A stretch of DNA of 64,000 nt, taken from the IMG/VR virus record IMGVR_UViG_3300035181_000829, positions 1-64,000 of that record, one strand, 5' to 3'. The DNA is from a virus. The notes beneath the pieces are model-generated. The model was not told where the DNA came from, made no database searches, and saw only the letters and a program-made list of their open reading frames with translations. Made by a program: the position numbers and the translations under genes. Positions 1 to 9,600 of the stretch are shown here, one piece after another; position 1 is the stretch's first letter, and each line of letters opens with the position of its first letter.

Positions 1-280
1 TCTTCTGGATTTCAATCCGTAGCACATTCGCCTGTTCCCTTACTTGGGCCAATTCCGCTTCTGTCGAATCAGCTCTTGCGGTAGCTGCCGCGATAGAAGC
101 CTGCGCGGCAGCCGACTGTCGGGCAACCTCTCTCGCGGCAGCAATGGCCACTTCTGCGCGCACTTGGTTCTTAGCATCCTGCCGGATCGCCGTCACGATA
201 CCCAAAAGGACAAGTGCAAGGGCGACGTAACGGCCGACAGGCCCCAAGAACCAAGCCAAGATTTTGCCAGCTACAAGCAT
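1..280 (-). CDS. Rz-like inner-membrane spanin (partial, 3' end outside window)
   Basis: An open frame begins with ATG at 280 and runs off the window edge. One base separates it from the stop of the endolysin gene (TGA-T-ATG), so it is probably translationally coupled. The protein has an N-terminal hydrophobic segment at about residues 7-29 (AWFLGPVGRYVALALVLLGI), then a charged, alanine-rich helix (QVRAEVAIAAAREVARQ and onward) that looks like a coiled coil. That architecture, directly after a muramidase, fits an Rz-type i-spanin that links inner and outer membranes at lysis. No sequence signature proves this, and a holin accessory protein is the alternative. Confidence 0.6.
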   Translation of the reverse strand, partial: MLVAGKILAWFLGPVGRYVALALVLLGIVTAIRQDAKNQVRAEVAIAAAREVARQSAAAQASIAAATARADSTEAELAQVREQANVLRIEIQK

Positions 281-281
281 A

Positions 282-1451
282 TCAGGCCCCCGGCCCGGCG
301 TTCTTCCCGGTCTGGTGATCGTCGAGCCGAGCCCGGTAAATCTTGACCTGCTCGAAGATGATGAATGCCGCGAGTCCGACGAGCACCCACGGTCCGATGG
401 ACTTGGCAGTCTCTATGAGGGGCTGGAAACTGCTCAGGAGACCCGTGACCTGCTCGACGTGACCCTGAACCGCACCGACGGTCTGCATGACGGCCATGCC
501 GCCGCCACTGAGCCCCAGCACGGCCGCTGCGCCGTTGGTCTTGTCGGCATGGGCGATGGTGCGGGAACCGGCATCACGAAGATCGGCCACGGTCGCATTG
601 GCCCGCTCCGGCGCGATGTCACGTTGGCCGGACGACATGATCGCCGCCATGAACTGGTCATCCAGCCCGACGTAGATCGGGAGACCATGATCTGCCCGGA
701 ACGCGAGGATCGCGGCGCGAGTCTTCGTACCCCACTTGCCGTCCGGGTTGCCCGCCTCGACGTAGCCCAAGTCACGCAGCCGGGTCTGCACGTTCCGCAG
801 CACGGGGCCATCCGGCGGGATCGTATCCGGCCGATCCGGCCGCCATGCAGTATCGGCCTGCGCTGCGCGATTGGCGTAGGCCGCCGCCAGCTTGTTGTCA
901 TAACCCTGCTTGGCATAGCCGGGGCCGTTGTATGCCCGTGCAAAGGCCGCCCAGTTGTGGCTGCGAAGCTCGTCGTTCAGGTGCTCAGTCAAGATGAAGT
1001 TCACCATCCCCTGAAGCTGCTTTTCTTCGTCGTCCATGAACGCCAGAACCATGTCCTGCGGAGTCATGAACCCAGCCGACAGGTAGTTCATGCCGAGAAC
1101 CTGACCAAGGCCCCACGAGGCAGATTTGAGGGCTGCTGTCTCGTCGATGGCGATAGCCTGCACCAGCACGGGGTAGCTGTCGGCCGGGTAAGCCTTCTCG
1201 CCCCATGTCTGGTACGCCAGACCGGCCGCCACGGCACGGGACTGGGCATCGCCGGAGAGCTGATGGTAGAAGATATGCGGCTCGAACAGCATCGCCGGAC
1301 GATTGTGCGAGTCGAAGCCCGAACTGCGGCATTCCACGTCGGTAACGGCTTGAAGCTCGTCCTGACCAATGCTGATCTGGAAGGCAAGCTTGGGATAGTC
1401 GATGGCGTCAAGCCGTTTTGCCGCGCCGACGAAATTCTTGAAGTCTGTCAT
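282..1451 (-). CDS. Endolysin: DUF3380 N-acetylmuramidase + peptidoglycan-binding domain + C-terminal TM
   Basis: Protein of 389 residues started at ATG 1451, preceded by an AGGGACC ribosome site. Residues about 30-190 carry the N-acetylmuramidase (DUF3380) pattern, with candidate catalytic Glu40 in VECRSSGFD, then RPAMLFEPHIFY and SASWGLGQVLGMN. A PG_binding_1 repeat follows (VQTRLRDLGY, PDGKWGTKTRAAILAF). Near the C-terminus is one membrane segment (IGPWVLVGLAAFIIF). It should cut the glycan backbone of peptidoglycan during host lysis. The C-terminal membrane anchor is unusual for an endolysin and suggests controlled release or inner-membrane tethering. A second, unrelated muramidase (GH108) is encoded at 39510-40142. 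Confidence 0.85.
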   Translation of the reverse strand: MTDFKNFVGAAKRLDAIDYPKLAFQISIGQDELQAVTDVECRSSGFDSHNRPAMLFEPHIFYHQLSGDAQSRAVAAGLAYQTWGEKAYPADSYPVLVQAIAIDETAALKSASWGLGQVLGMNYLSAGFMTPQDMVLAFMDDEEKQLQGMVNFILTEHLNDELRSHNWAAFARAYNGPGYAKQGYDNKLAAAYANRAAQADTAWRPDRPDTIPPDGPVLRNVQTRLRDLGYVEAGNPDGKWGTKTRAAILAFRADHGLPIYVGLDDQFMAAIMSSGQRDIAPERANATVADLRDAGSRTIAHADKTNGAAAVLGLSGGGMAVMQTVGAVQGHVEQVTGLLSSFQPLIETAKSIGPWVLVGLAAFIIFEQVKIYRARLDDHQTGKNAGPGA

Positions 1452-1531
1452 GATCTGGTCCCTGCAACCTGTGAGTGACAGGAGCATATGCCCAGATCAT
1501 GATAGAGTCGATACAGTTCACCCGAATGCGA

Positions 1532-2551
1532 TCAAGTCGCCGAGAGCAGCCCGAGTTCCAGCCCGGAGAGGTCAGTCGTGGCCCAAACTGCGCTTGTCGC
1601 CGGATTGACGGACCACTCTTGGATCATCTGACTCACGCCGTCTGGGCTGACCGCTCCACCGTCGTAGTTCGCGCCGGAGATGCGAAGAAACTGATTGAGA
1701 TGCTGAGGCCCAGATGCACCCTTGCTCCCCAGACTCTTGCCGAAGACGCCTCGGATGCTTGTCGGACTTGCCGGGCCAGCATACGCCGACAAGGCGCTGG
1801 ATACCCGCTGGGCTGCAATACCAGATGCTGCTGCCGTCGCTGCATTAAGGTCACCGAGCTGCGAGTAATTGCCAGTCCAAGCCGAGTAGTTGCCAGCGGC
1901 GTTAGGTTTCTGCGTCGAGAGCCGCCAGCCGATAGTGCTCTCCCCATCCGTGGCGATAATCTCCGAATAGGCGATGACGTTGGTGGTGCTGTTGGACTGC
2001 CAGCAGCCCGCGTGGGTAAAGTAGAAGCTCTTGGGAATGGCCTTCGCGCCGGTCGTGTTCGCCGCACTCGCCGTTGCTTGCAGAACGCCGTTCTTGTAGA
2101 GGCTGATCACCATAGTCGAGCCACCAGTCACCACCACGTCATAATCCGCCTTGCCGGATGGAGCACAGACAACGTTAGCGGAGTTCACTGTGGTATCGCC
2201 TACGGCGACGACACGGAACTGGTTGGCACCATTCTGGTAAGCTTCAACACGCGCAACCTCCACGCCGCTCGGGTTCTTGAGGGAGAGATAGGTGACATAC
2301 CCGCCACCGGTGTAACTATCGAAGTTGAGTTTGTAAAGGTGCCAGTGCAGCCAGAAGGACGTGGTGGGTGCGGACATGAGCGACCCCCCAAGCGTAATAT
2401 TGGGGGAGGCGGCGCCGTTGCCCACAGAGTTGAGAGCCGAGATGCAGCCAAGCGAATATGCGCTATCGAATGCGGCCGTGGTCACGGAGTCATCGGAGAG
2501 CCCGGAAGCACCAACGTCTGCGGCAATGTCGCCGAGGAAGAGAACAGTCAT
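1532..2551 (-). CDS. Putative minor structural/tail protein with LamG-like fold
   Basis: Protein of 339 residues, ATG start. It is rich in Ser, Thr, Gly and Ala and shows beta-strand patterns typical of jelly-roll phage appendage proteins (FWLHWHLYKLNF, VARVEAYQNGANQFRVVAV, STMVISLYKNGVLQ). The general style resembles the 400-residue protein at 13239-14441. Its place downstream of other tail genes suggests a virion appendage or carbohydrate-binding role. No catalytic motif is visible, and the function is inferred from composition and context only. Confidence 0.55.
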   Translation of the reverse strand: MTVLFLGDIAADVGASGLSDDSVTTAAFDSAYSLGCISALNSVGNGAASPNITLGGSLMSAPTTSFWLHWHLYKLNFDSYTGGGYVTYLSLKNPSGVEVARVEAYQNGANQFRVVAVGDTTVNSANVVCAPSGKADYDVVVTGGSTMVISLYKNGVLQATASAANTTGAKAIPKSFYFTHAGCWQSNSTTNVIAYSEIIATDGESTIGWRLSTQKPNAAGNYSAWTGNYSQLGDLNAATAAASGIAAQRVSSALSAYAGPASPTSIRGVFGKSLGSKGASGPQHLNQFLRISGANYDGGAVSPDGVSQMIQEWSVNPATSAVWATTDLSGLELGLLSAT

Positions 2552-2561
2552 GTTTAAGCTC

Positions 2562-2846
2562 CTATGGTAGGATGATTGAATATAGGCGTTGGCTATTCAC
2601 AGAAACGAGCGTCGTCGGCGGTCCGATGATCAAGTGGAATCGCTGCGTTCTCGCCATCACGCCGATGTTGCCAGCCGGACCGCCGATGATCAAGTGGAAC
2701 CGTTGCGTTCTCGCCGCCACGCCGATGTTGCCAGCCGGGCCACCAATGATGCTGTAGAATCGCTGCGTGTGAATCGAAATTACTCCGCCACCACCGACCG
2801 CGATCACCGCGCTTGCCGATACGCTGGAAAGAAGAAGCGACATCAT
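2562..2846 (-). CDS. Small repeat protein, about 20-residue repeats
   Basis: Protein of 94 residues whose ATG overlaps the stop of the upstream gene (ATGA). A hydrophobic N-terminus (SLLLSSVSASAVIAVGGGG) is followed by repeats of the form TQRF(H/Y)(L/S)IIGGPAGNIGV. These are encoded by a 60-base tandem repeat spanning about 2620-2760. The repeat DNA is nearly identical between copies, which implies recent expansion. Function is unknown; a virion decoration or short adhesin is possible. Confidence 0.55.
   Translation of the reverse strand: MMSLLLSSVSASAVIAVGGGGVISIHTQRFYSIIGGPAGNIGVAARTQRFHLIIGGPAGNIGVMARTQRFHLIIGPPTTLVSVNSQRLYSIILP
2620..2760. repeat. 60-bp in-frame tandem repeat
   Basis: Two nearly identical units plus a diverged third, carrying GATGATCAAGTGGAA and CACGCCGATGTTGCCAGCC. 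The period of 60 bases keeps the reading frame and gives the 20-residue protein repeat. Confidence 0.8.
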
Positions 2847-3523
2847 GTGGTCAAATCCCCTACGAGGTAGTAGGTATCCGCCGTGGTGTCCGGAATCAGG
2901 GTTGCGCTCGAAAACTGCACGCGGAGTTTCAGTTTGCTGTCAGCACTGTTGATCGTGACACCCGCCGCCGCTGCGAAGACGACTTGACCGGCCCCTTTGT
3001 TGATGACCGTCCACGGTTGTTTGTTGGTAAGTCCCGTGGGCACAGTGATGGTTTGCGCTGTGGCTGCCGAAAACTTTTGCACAATCTGGCCCGCAAGGTC
3101 TGTATTGAGCACAGTGTAAGTCGATATGGTAATATCAGCCGGTGATGAGATAACGATAGCGCCGCTGGACACCGCGTCCTCTACGACGACAAGGTATGTA
3201 TCCGCCGCATCGGAAAGCGGAATTACCTTGATCCAGCCATACTGTGCCCTCGTTGCGAGCACGCCGTTGGCTGCATAAAGCGTTACGCCAGCGGCGGGAA
3301 CAATCGTGATAGCCCCCGCGTTCATTTGAACGAACATGAGTGATTGCTTGTTCGTCGTGCCAGATGCAACCGTAACCGTGATCGCAGAGGCATTCGAGAT
3401 ACGCTTCACCACTTGCCCAGCGAAGTCTGAGTTGACCGTTGTGTAGGTCGTGCCAGTCAACCCTGTGGGCATATTCAATGCCGCATCGGGACGACCGGGG
3501 TAGCCTGCTCCGTATACGGACAT
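2843..3523 (-). CDS. Putative tail/appendage protein with duplicated domain
   Basis: Protein of 226 residues made of two similar halves. Residues about 25-110 contain TYTTVNSDFAGQVVKRISNAS, and residues about 130-220 contain TYTVLNTDLAGQIVQKFSAAT. Each half also has a TNKQ and an AAGVT element. Duplicated beta-rich units of this type are common in phage fibre and baseplate decorations. It lies between other probable virion genes and overlaps the next gene by an ATGA. Confidence 0.55.
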   Translation of the reverse strand: MSVYGAGYPGRPDAALNMPTGLTGTTYTTVNSDFAGQVVKRISNASAITVTVASGTTNKQSLMFVQMNAGAITIVPAAGVTLYAANGVLATRAQYGWIKVIPLSDAADTYLVVVEDAVSSGAIVISSPADITISTYTVLNTDLAGQIVQKFSAATAQTITVPTGLTNKQPWTVINKGAGQVVFAAAAGVTINSADSKLKLRVQFSSATLIPDTTADTYYLVGDLTT

Positions 3524-3534
3524 TGAAGCTCTCC

Positions 3535-3807
3535 TTACGCGACCGACGACACGGCGAGCAAGCCGTTACCCGGCCCAAGATTGCGTGCATACATGTTCAA
3601 ACTCGCGGTCTTGAGGTTGGATACGACGACAGGGATCATGCCGGAATCAGCGAGGAAATGTGCATCACTGTCGAGGGCAATGGCACCAGCGGCGGGTTGT
3701 GTGGCGGCGAACACGTAGGCGATGCGTGAAACGCCGACATTCTGGAAAGTAAGCAACGTTGCGGCTGCATTGCCAACAAGTTGCCAAGAGTCGTTTGCTA
3801 CCTGCAT
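3535..3807 (-). CDS. Small putative structural protein
   Basis: Protein of 90 residues, ATG start, with a beta-rich pattern (SWQLVGNAAATLLTFQNVG, SRIAYVFAATQPAAGAIAL). The style resembles small virion decoration proteins. A copy of the dispersed palindrome lies 49 bases upstream of its start. No family is recognised. Confidence 0.5.
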   Translation of the reverse strand: MQVANDSWQLVGNAAATLLTFQNVGVSRIAYVFAATQPAAGAIALDSDAHFLADSGMIPVVVSNLKTASLNMYARNLGPGNGLLAVSSVA

Positions 3808-3855
3808 TTTCTATTCCTTTTCATGTTATACAAGCGCGAGTATCCCCCGCGCTTG

Positions 3856-3865
3856 CAATCGATTG
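3856..3865. repeat. Dispersed palindrome CAATCGATTG (intergenic)
   Basis: Context is GCTTG-core-TAGCG. It lies between the stop of the gene ending at 3878 and the start of the gene at 3807, a position suited to an operator or roadblock. Confidence 0.9.
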
Positions 3866-3877
3866 TAGCGATGTGGC

Positions 3878-4102
3878 CTAGAGCGTGGCCTTCGCGGCAA
3901 GCGCGCGGGTGTGGATTGCGGCAAGAGACGCCGACAGATTGGAGTTCAGCAAGTCCCATTCAGCCTGCGTCGGATCGGCACCGCTGCTCACGATGTTCAA
4001 CAGTTGGGCGTGAACATCGGTCAGCGCGGCTTGGATTTCCGACACGGCTTGCAAACCGGCGAGGACGGCGCTCAGAGCGTTCAGCAGGGTAGTGGCATTC
4101 AT
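3878..4102 (-). CDS. Small helical protein, unknown
   Basis: Protein of 74 residues from ATG 4102 (MNATTLLNALSAVLAG), which follows the stop of the holin-like gene closely. It is an alanine- and leucine-rich amphipathic helix without charged clusters. The position in the lysis and membrane cluster suggests an accessory role there, but nothing is diagnostic. Confidence 0.5.
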   Translation of the reverse strand: MNATTLLNALSAVLAGLQAVSEIQAALTDVHAQLLNIVSSGADPTQAEWDLLNSNLSASLAAIHTRALAAKATL

Positions 4103-4103
4103 G

Positions 4104-4847
4104 TCAGGCTCCCTTCGTGGCAATCGAGGCCGCTTCCAACGTGATGAGGACTTGCAGTGCCCCCTGCGCGATGGCAAGCGCATTCTGCTGCGCATCGGCA
4201 GTTCCCGGCTTCAAGCCAAGGATGACCGGCGAGGCCGTATTGATGGCTGCGGCGACCTTGCTGGCCGCGTTGTCAAGTGACACAACGACCTTGGGCTGTG
4301 CACACGCCGTCAACACTGTCGCCGAGCAAAAGGGCTGCGACGAATAGTCGGCTGCGGCCTTGACGTAGACCGCAAACTGCGACTTGATATTGTATAACGA
4401 TTGCGCCGGGGTCAGGTTGGCCGTTGCACCATCGGTATTGGTGATGGCACATGCCGCGATGATGGACAAGGCACACGCCGCTGCGACGGACCGCGCGGGT
4501 CGGAACAAGCTTGCAATCGATTGCAAGACCCGCTGCGCCACATTGCTATTACCAGACTGCGAACTTCCGGTGTCAGATTGGGAAGCGGTCGTTCCATCAC
4601 CGCCGCTGCCGGTCGTTGGCTTTCCGGGGGTCAGTCGCAACGGTTGCGTGGCCGACACGCGGCCCCAGATAACCAGCACCATGCCGATGCCTTGCAGGAT
4701 GCCATCGATTGCAGAATTAAGTTGGGAGGCGGAGTCAGCGGTGAAGCTGATGCCAAACTGCGGAAGGAACGTCGCCAGCAGGCCGACGATCAGTCCGATG
4801 ATGGTCTTGCTCTGCAAGAACCATTTGCTTTGAATTTCGCTGTCCAT
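4104..4847 (-). CDS. Holin-like protein fused to a lipoprotein-like domain
   Basis: Protein of 247 residues. Residues about 12-65 have two hydrophobic segments (TIIGLIVGLLATFLPQFGI and GILQGIGMVLVIWGRVSA) of the kind seen in phage holins. A Ser/Gly/Thr-rich linker follows and contains LQSIAS, encoded by a full 18-base copy of the dispersed palindrome at 4510-4527. Next comes a hydrophobic stretch with a lipobox-like end (ALSIIAAC), then a soluble domain with paired cysteines (QPFCSATVLTAC). It looks like a holin joined to an outer-membrane lipoprotein-like module, perhaps spanin-related. Two adjacent genes merged by loss of a stop is one explanation. Confidence 0.6.
   Translation of the reverse strand: MDSEIQSKWFLQSKTIIGLIVGLLATFLPQFGISFTADSASQLNSAIDGILQGIGMVLVIWGRVSATQPLRLTPGKPTTGSGGDGTTASQSDTGSSQSGNSNVAQRVLQSIASLFRPARSVAAACALSIIAACAITNTDGATANLTPAQSLYNIKSQFAVYVKAAADYSSQPFCSATVLTACAQPKVVVSLDNAASKVAAAINTASPVILGLKPGTADAQQNALAIAQGALQVLITLEAASIATKGA
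4510..4527. repeat. Longest perfect copy of the dispersed palindrome (18 bp, inside CDS)
   Basis: CTTGCAATCGATTGCAAG is a perfect 18-base inverted repeat within the holin-like gene. It defines the outer limits of the symmetric site. A degenerate copy (CATCGATTGCAG) lies at 4703-4714 in the same gene. Confidence 0.95.
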
Positions 4848-4923
4848 TAAGTCCTCTCTTGGAGTTGGGGAGTCAGTGCCAATATCCTACACCAAGAAAG
4901 CCGCAAGAGAAAGTGAAACTTTT

Positions 4924-5370
4924 CTACTGATTCTTCCTGATAAGGGCGAAGTAGGCCCTGCATAGGAAATGGTTTCTATCGGGGTAGAACGCCATGAGGA
5001 TCGGACTCCAATGCGGTCGCTCGCCTTCCGGCAACGCCTTGTATCGCGCGACCATGTGGAGGTAAACAGATAGCGCGGCCATACCCTTCCATAGAACATC
5101 GCTCATGCGCCCGAGGATTCCAAGAATCTGATTGTCGAACTGGAAGAACGGCCCGGCGAGCGGGTAGAAAACATTCCAGTAGAACGCATTCATGCCGTTG
5201 CCGAGAAACCCCAGCCAGATTGCGAGTATCAACCACCCGGCGGCGGTATCTTCACGCTCAGCTTTTCGCGGGAAAAACCCAAGCAACCCGAAAGCCGCAA
5301 GAGTCACAAGCACCATACCAACGATGAACGCGATAACGTTAGTCCAGTCTTCGATCATACCATAGTTCAC
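4924..5370 (-). CDS. Multi-pass membrane protein, unknown
   Basis: Protein of 148 residues with GTG start at 5370, chosen because AAGGAAG sits at good spacing and the GTG overlaps the preceding stop (GTGA). Three hydrophobic segments are visible (VIAFIVGMVLVTLAAFGLLGF, GWLILAIWLGFLGNG, FYWNVFYPLAGPFF). The position near holin and endolysin genes suggests a role in lysis timing or membrane function. No family is recognised. Confidence 0.6.
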   Translation of the reverse strand: MNYGMIEDWTNVIAFIVGMVLVTLAAFGLLGFFPRKAEREDTAAGWLILAIWLGFLGNGMNAFYWNVFYPLAGPFFQFDNQILGILGRMSDVLWKGMAALSVYLHMVARYKALPEGERPHWSPILMAFYPDRNHFLCRAYFALIRKNQ

Positions 5371-5561
5371 TTCTGACTTCCTTTGTCGTGTGCGATCTTT
5401 TGTCGCGCTAACTTAGATAGCGTTTCATCCATGAGACGATTAACGCTATCAAACTTTTCAGTTGTTCTCTGCCGAAGTTGTTGCGTCTGCTCAACTTCGG
5501 GGGAGGCAATGGCATGATTGCTTGGTAGTGCGTTGAAATACCATTTCGCGAGACGATTCAT
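5367..5561 (-). CDS. Small hydrophilic protein, unknown
   Basis: Protein of 64 residues, ATG start, mostly charged helix (VEQTQQLRQRTTEKFDSVNRLMDETLSKLARQK). It sits between two membrane-protein genes and overlaps the next by GTGA, so it belongs to the same translational unit. Confidence 0.5.
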   Translation of the reverse strand: MNRLAKWYFNALPSNHAIASPEVEQTQQLRQRTTEKFDSVNRLMDETLSKLARQKIAHDKGSQK

Positions 5562-5562
5562 A

Positions 5563-5796
5563 TTAGTCTAGCCTTTCCTTGATTACTTCAAGGACTACCA
5601 GAAACTTTCCTACTGTTTTGTTGAAGCTTACGGAAAGCTGGTTGAACTCGCTGCGCATTGCGGCCATGTCAGTCCGCGACTGTTCATCTCGCCGCGCGCC
5701 GATGAAGTATCGTTCGATAAGAAAAAGAACCCAACCAATACCTAAGATGCCATAGGGCGCAAGGACATTGGTTATGATTTTGAAAAGACCGTCCAT
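5563..5796 (-). CDS. Small membrane protein with cytoplasmic coiled coil
   Basis: Start taken at ATG 5796 (MDGLFKIITN); the frame is open further upstream but offers only a TTG without a ribosome site. One transmembrane segment (YGILGIGWVLFLIERYFIG) is followed by a heptad-like helix (MRSEFNQLSVSFNKTVGKFLVVLEVI). This layout resembles spanin- or holin-associated proteins. Function unknown. Confidence 0.55.
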   Translation of the reverse strand: MDGLFKIITNVLAPYGILGIGWVLFLIERYFIGARRDEQSRTDMAAMRSEFNQLSVSFNKTVGKFLVVLEVIKERLD

Positions 5797-5896
5797 CCAT
5801 CTTGCCTGTTTATGTTTTGTTGGGATGGGCTGTGCTTCTATGGGTATGGGATTCAAGTTACTATAGCACTACATATGGTGGAGTTCAACCCCGCCT

Positions 5897-6661
5897 TTAC
5901 TGCGCAACGAGGTATGAGTAGTAAAGCGAAATGCCAACACCTGTTATGGCGGAATCGGCAGTGGCCGGGGCAACAAAGGTGATAACATCGCCTGCGCTCA
6001 CCGTGACAACACCCGCGTTCGTGAAGGTGAATACACCGCTGGACGAGATGGAGACATTACCAATCGATGAACCATTCTGTCGCACATCGATGGCATACGT
6101 CGCGGACGGATTGGTGATTACACTGCCTTTTGACAGTGCAAAGTTCGTATCGAACGTTCCAGCGTTGAGCATCATCAGCCGTGCGAGAACTTCACTGGAT
6201 TTCGGATTCGGCATGAACATGCAGCCAACAGCTTCTACGGCCTTGATGTTGTATCCGACTGCCCCTGTCGTATCGATGATGTTCACACCATCGCAATACA
6301 AGAGCTTTTGCGCGGCGGGGTGAATGGTTGGACCCGTGCCCGCTGGCGTCTTGATTGTCACGTCCTGCGACGTGTTGTTGATCACGAAGAACAGGTGCTT
6401 CGCTGCGGGGTGAATCACGTTGAATGGCACGGTCGCACCGGAGCCTATATTCAGGCACACAAACCGCAGGGCGAGGCGGGATGACAGGTCGTTTGTCGTA
6501 TCAAAGGCCAGTGTGTAGCTGGTCGTTGTGCCCGCCGTTGCCAGCACGTATTCGTCTGACATTGCCGCTTCTAGCGACGCAAGCGCGGTATTCGTTGCAG
6601 TCGCTTTCATCGACTGTGACTCGGAAACTTGGAGAATTTGGAGCAGGGTCGAGACGGCCAT
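5897..6661 (-). CDS. Putative tail tip/appendage protein
   Basis: Protein of 254 residues from ATG 6661, just after the tail-hub stop at 6663. It has beta-rich repeats (TSYTLAFDTTNDLSSRLALRF, VTVSAGDVITFVAPAT) and ends in TGVGISLYYSYLV, a pattern seen in phage tail appendages. The immediate link to the hub gene supports a distal tail location. The exact role is unknown. Confidence 0.6.
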   Translation of the reverse strand: MAVSTLLQILQVSESQSMKATATNTALASLEAAMSDEYVLATAGTTTSYTLAFDTTNDLSSRLALRFVCLNIGSGATVPFNVIHPAAKHLFFVINNTSQDVTIKTPAGTGPTIHPAAQKLLYCDGVNIIDTTGAVGYNIKAVEAVGCMFMPNPKSSEVLARLMMLNAGTFDTNFALSKGSVITNPSATYAIDVRQNGSSIGNVSISSSGVFTFTNAGVVTVSAGDVITFVAPATADSAITGVGISLYYSYLVAQ

Positions 6662-6662
6662 G

Positions 6663-9600
6663 TTAAACGATTCCTTTCGCTGGGTGGCCTCGGCCAACCT
6701 TGTCCGATATTTGGTATACCATGATGTTTACGTGATTGCCCGGTGTCAGGCCGTCAGTCGTCTGGTCTGCCGCAGAGTATACGATAGTTTGGGCATCGTT
6801 GACAACAATGGTTCGCAGGACGGTCGCAAACGTGCCATCATACACATCGATTTCATAACGCTCGTAGGCTTCCGAGTTCGGAATGTCGATATAATCAGGC
6901 CACGCTATGCCGAATCTATCCCGACGAGTCCACACAATTGTCAGGTTGTTCGAGCCGTCGCGGGTGCCACCTAGGAAACATGGCGAATAAGGAAACAACC
7001 TCTGTGCCGTATTGGTGAAGGTTTCTGCTGCCACATCGGAAGTGTTGATGCCTATCGTAACAGCCTTGTAGGACATAGGACGATTACGGTTAGCAAGATC
7101 GTCGGTGAAGTTAACCAACGCGGCCTGTTGCAGCAGAACGAATTCTTCGTTGACAACGTGAGTATCAGTGCACTCCGATCTATCCGTTCCCGCGATGCCA
7201 CGGATGAATGCGCCGTTAAGCTGGAACTGGTTTCCGGTAAGGTGCGTTGCCGTGAGGAAGCTGACAAGCTCATTTCCAATGAGTGCAAGGTTTGAACCAC
7301 TAAGTAGTGCATCAGAGGTAACCGAAGTCAGCTCATTATCCGAGTTGTATAGTTGAACGACGATTGAACTGGTAATATCCGGCACCCTGCAATCGATTGC
7401 ACCGAGCAACGCACCGCTAACAACCTTACCCGCGACGATAGGCACGATGTTGGTCGAAATATCAACGTAGGTTGCACCGGAGTCGAGTGAACGGTAAAAC
7501 TCGGCGCCCTCCCAAGCCCCGTCTTCGGCTGCAAACCCAACATAGAAGCCCGCGTCGTTTTCGGTCGAGCGGATGGCGGGAATATCCATCAGGTATAGGA
7601 TAGTGTTTGCGAGTTTTATAGTGGCAGAGCCTACTGGCGAGATGTATTGCGAAGTGCCAGCGTTGCCGGTGATGCTGAGCACATTCAAGTCACCCGCGCG
7701 GCGCGGGGCCTTGTATAACGTGCCTTCGCATTGCAAGATGCCATCCGCACCACGGGTGACCGTGGTAAGCTTGACGATGGTTTCACTGTAAATCGGAAGC
7801 TTGTCGGTCTTGAGTGCCAAGTTCAAGATCGGGTTTTCGAAATACTGCCCGTTGTAAGAGGCTAGGACGGCAGCACAGTAAACTTGGCAGCGAACAAACC
7901 GTGTGCCAGCCGGAAGCTGGAAAGTCACCTTGCCTGTGGTGTAGGAAAGATTGGTGGTTCCAAGTATTATTTCAACAAAACCCGTGCCGTATGCGTCGAT
8001 GTAGCCATTAAAATCAGGAACGGTGTTTCCGTTCGCATCAAGGGTGCCTTTGAACGCATACAGCAGAACGCCGTGCGAACCTTCCCATACGAGATTGTAA
8101 CCACTATACTGTTGCTCACCGTCGATACAGAATTGCGCCACATGACCACCAGCCGCAATTTGATCATCCGTGAGGTAATTGCCGAGGTCAAAATCTTGGT
8201 AGAAGATACCACCAGACCAGTTACCGTTACCACCCGGAATGGCCTCTACACCTAAACCCCCCCACGTAGACATATAACCAACGTTGCCAGCGCCAAGCCA
8301 TACTCCGGGTGAGTATACATGCACAACGCCGTTGGAACCGTTAAGCAGGCCGGGGCGCGGATCGACACCACCACCGAACGGCGCTTGCAGAACTTCGATA
8401 TTCTGATCGTAATGCGTAGCCGAATTATCCCGCAGGGAGATAATGTCAGTGGGCGCAATCTGCACATACTTGTGCGGAAGCTTGAACTTCGCAGTATTCT
8501 TTTGCGTCCAAGCATCTTGCATACGCCGAACGACTGCATCCTTCATTATGCGGGGGTAGCTAACGACCGGGTATTCCGCAGTGGAGGTCTGTGTGCTCGG
8601 CGATTTCTTGACCGTGTTGCCCTTCTTGTTTATCCAAGTGTTAGGACCACTCTGGTCACGCACATATATCGCGTTGTTGATCTGGTAGTCGCGGCCCGGA
8701 TCGCTGTAGCTGATGCTCAACGAACGCGGGAGTTCCATAATGTCCGCGTAGCTATATTCGATCAGCGGGCTGGGCGATGACCCCGGCGTTTTCGCGTCAA
8801 GATCATCGGTGCTGATGATGTAATCGATTGCAGTGCGACGGCGGGGGCGGAAGACGATCTGATTCATAATATCGGCAGCATCAATATCGAACACATCGAG
8901 CATTGCCGTGATTGCGTCACGAATGCTTGTTTGCGTGCCGATGGTGTAGCCCGCGACAAAGGCATCGTCACCTGTAACCGGCAACGCGGTCAGATCGTAG
9001 TATTTCTCGTCAACTTCCCCAATATCCATGAGGTCTTCAATGATCCCCGCCGCCGTATCGTTTTCATAGCGAACGGTTTCAAACGTGAGGTTCGGGATGC
9101 GGTTGCCGAAGTTGGCAAGTTGCAGCGTATCAAACACGATATGCGCCCGGTCAATGTAGGCAGGCACGGGGCTGTTCAGTGCAACTTCCATCGCGGGATC
9201 GGAAATCTGATCTTCTGTGCCGCGATACAACGTCACGTTGTTGACCTGCGTCATTTGCAGAATCGATTGCTTCGACCAGTCCGCGAAAGCTGCAAACAGG
9301 TTGTAGTAAGAGTGCCACCCACGTTGACCAGTGCCGTCGCCGACGATACCACCTTCGCCGGTAATGCTGGCCTTAGACGGCACATATTTGAACGTGATTG
9401 GCGGGATAGTGACAGTGTGGATATTCGGGTAGACATACCAAATCTCTACCTGAATGCGCAGCCACCGAGCATACCGGGGGATTTGCAGTCCGTTGAGGAT
9501 TTTCTTGTCAACAGCCCCGCCGGTCGCCAGCACAGTCGTTGCCGATGTATCATGGAAAATCTGGAACGTGGTCCAGCTCTTACCTTCTTTCTGGTAGTCG

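Noticed and set aside
264-1478. 404-residue plus-strand open frame opposite the endolysin
   Set aside because: It mirrors the DUF3380 endolysin, has no ribosome site or domain and a composition typical of antisense frames. All supported genes are on the minus strand.
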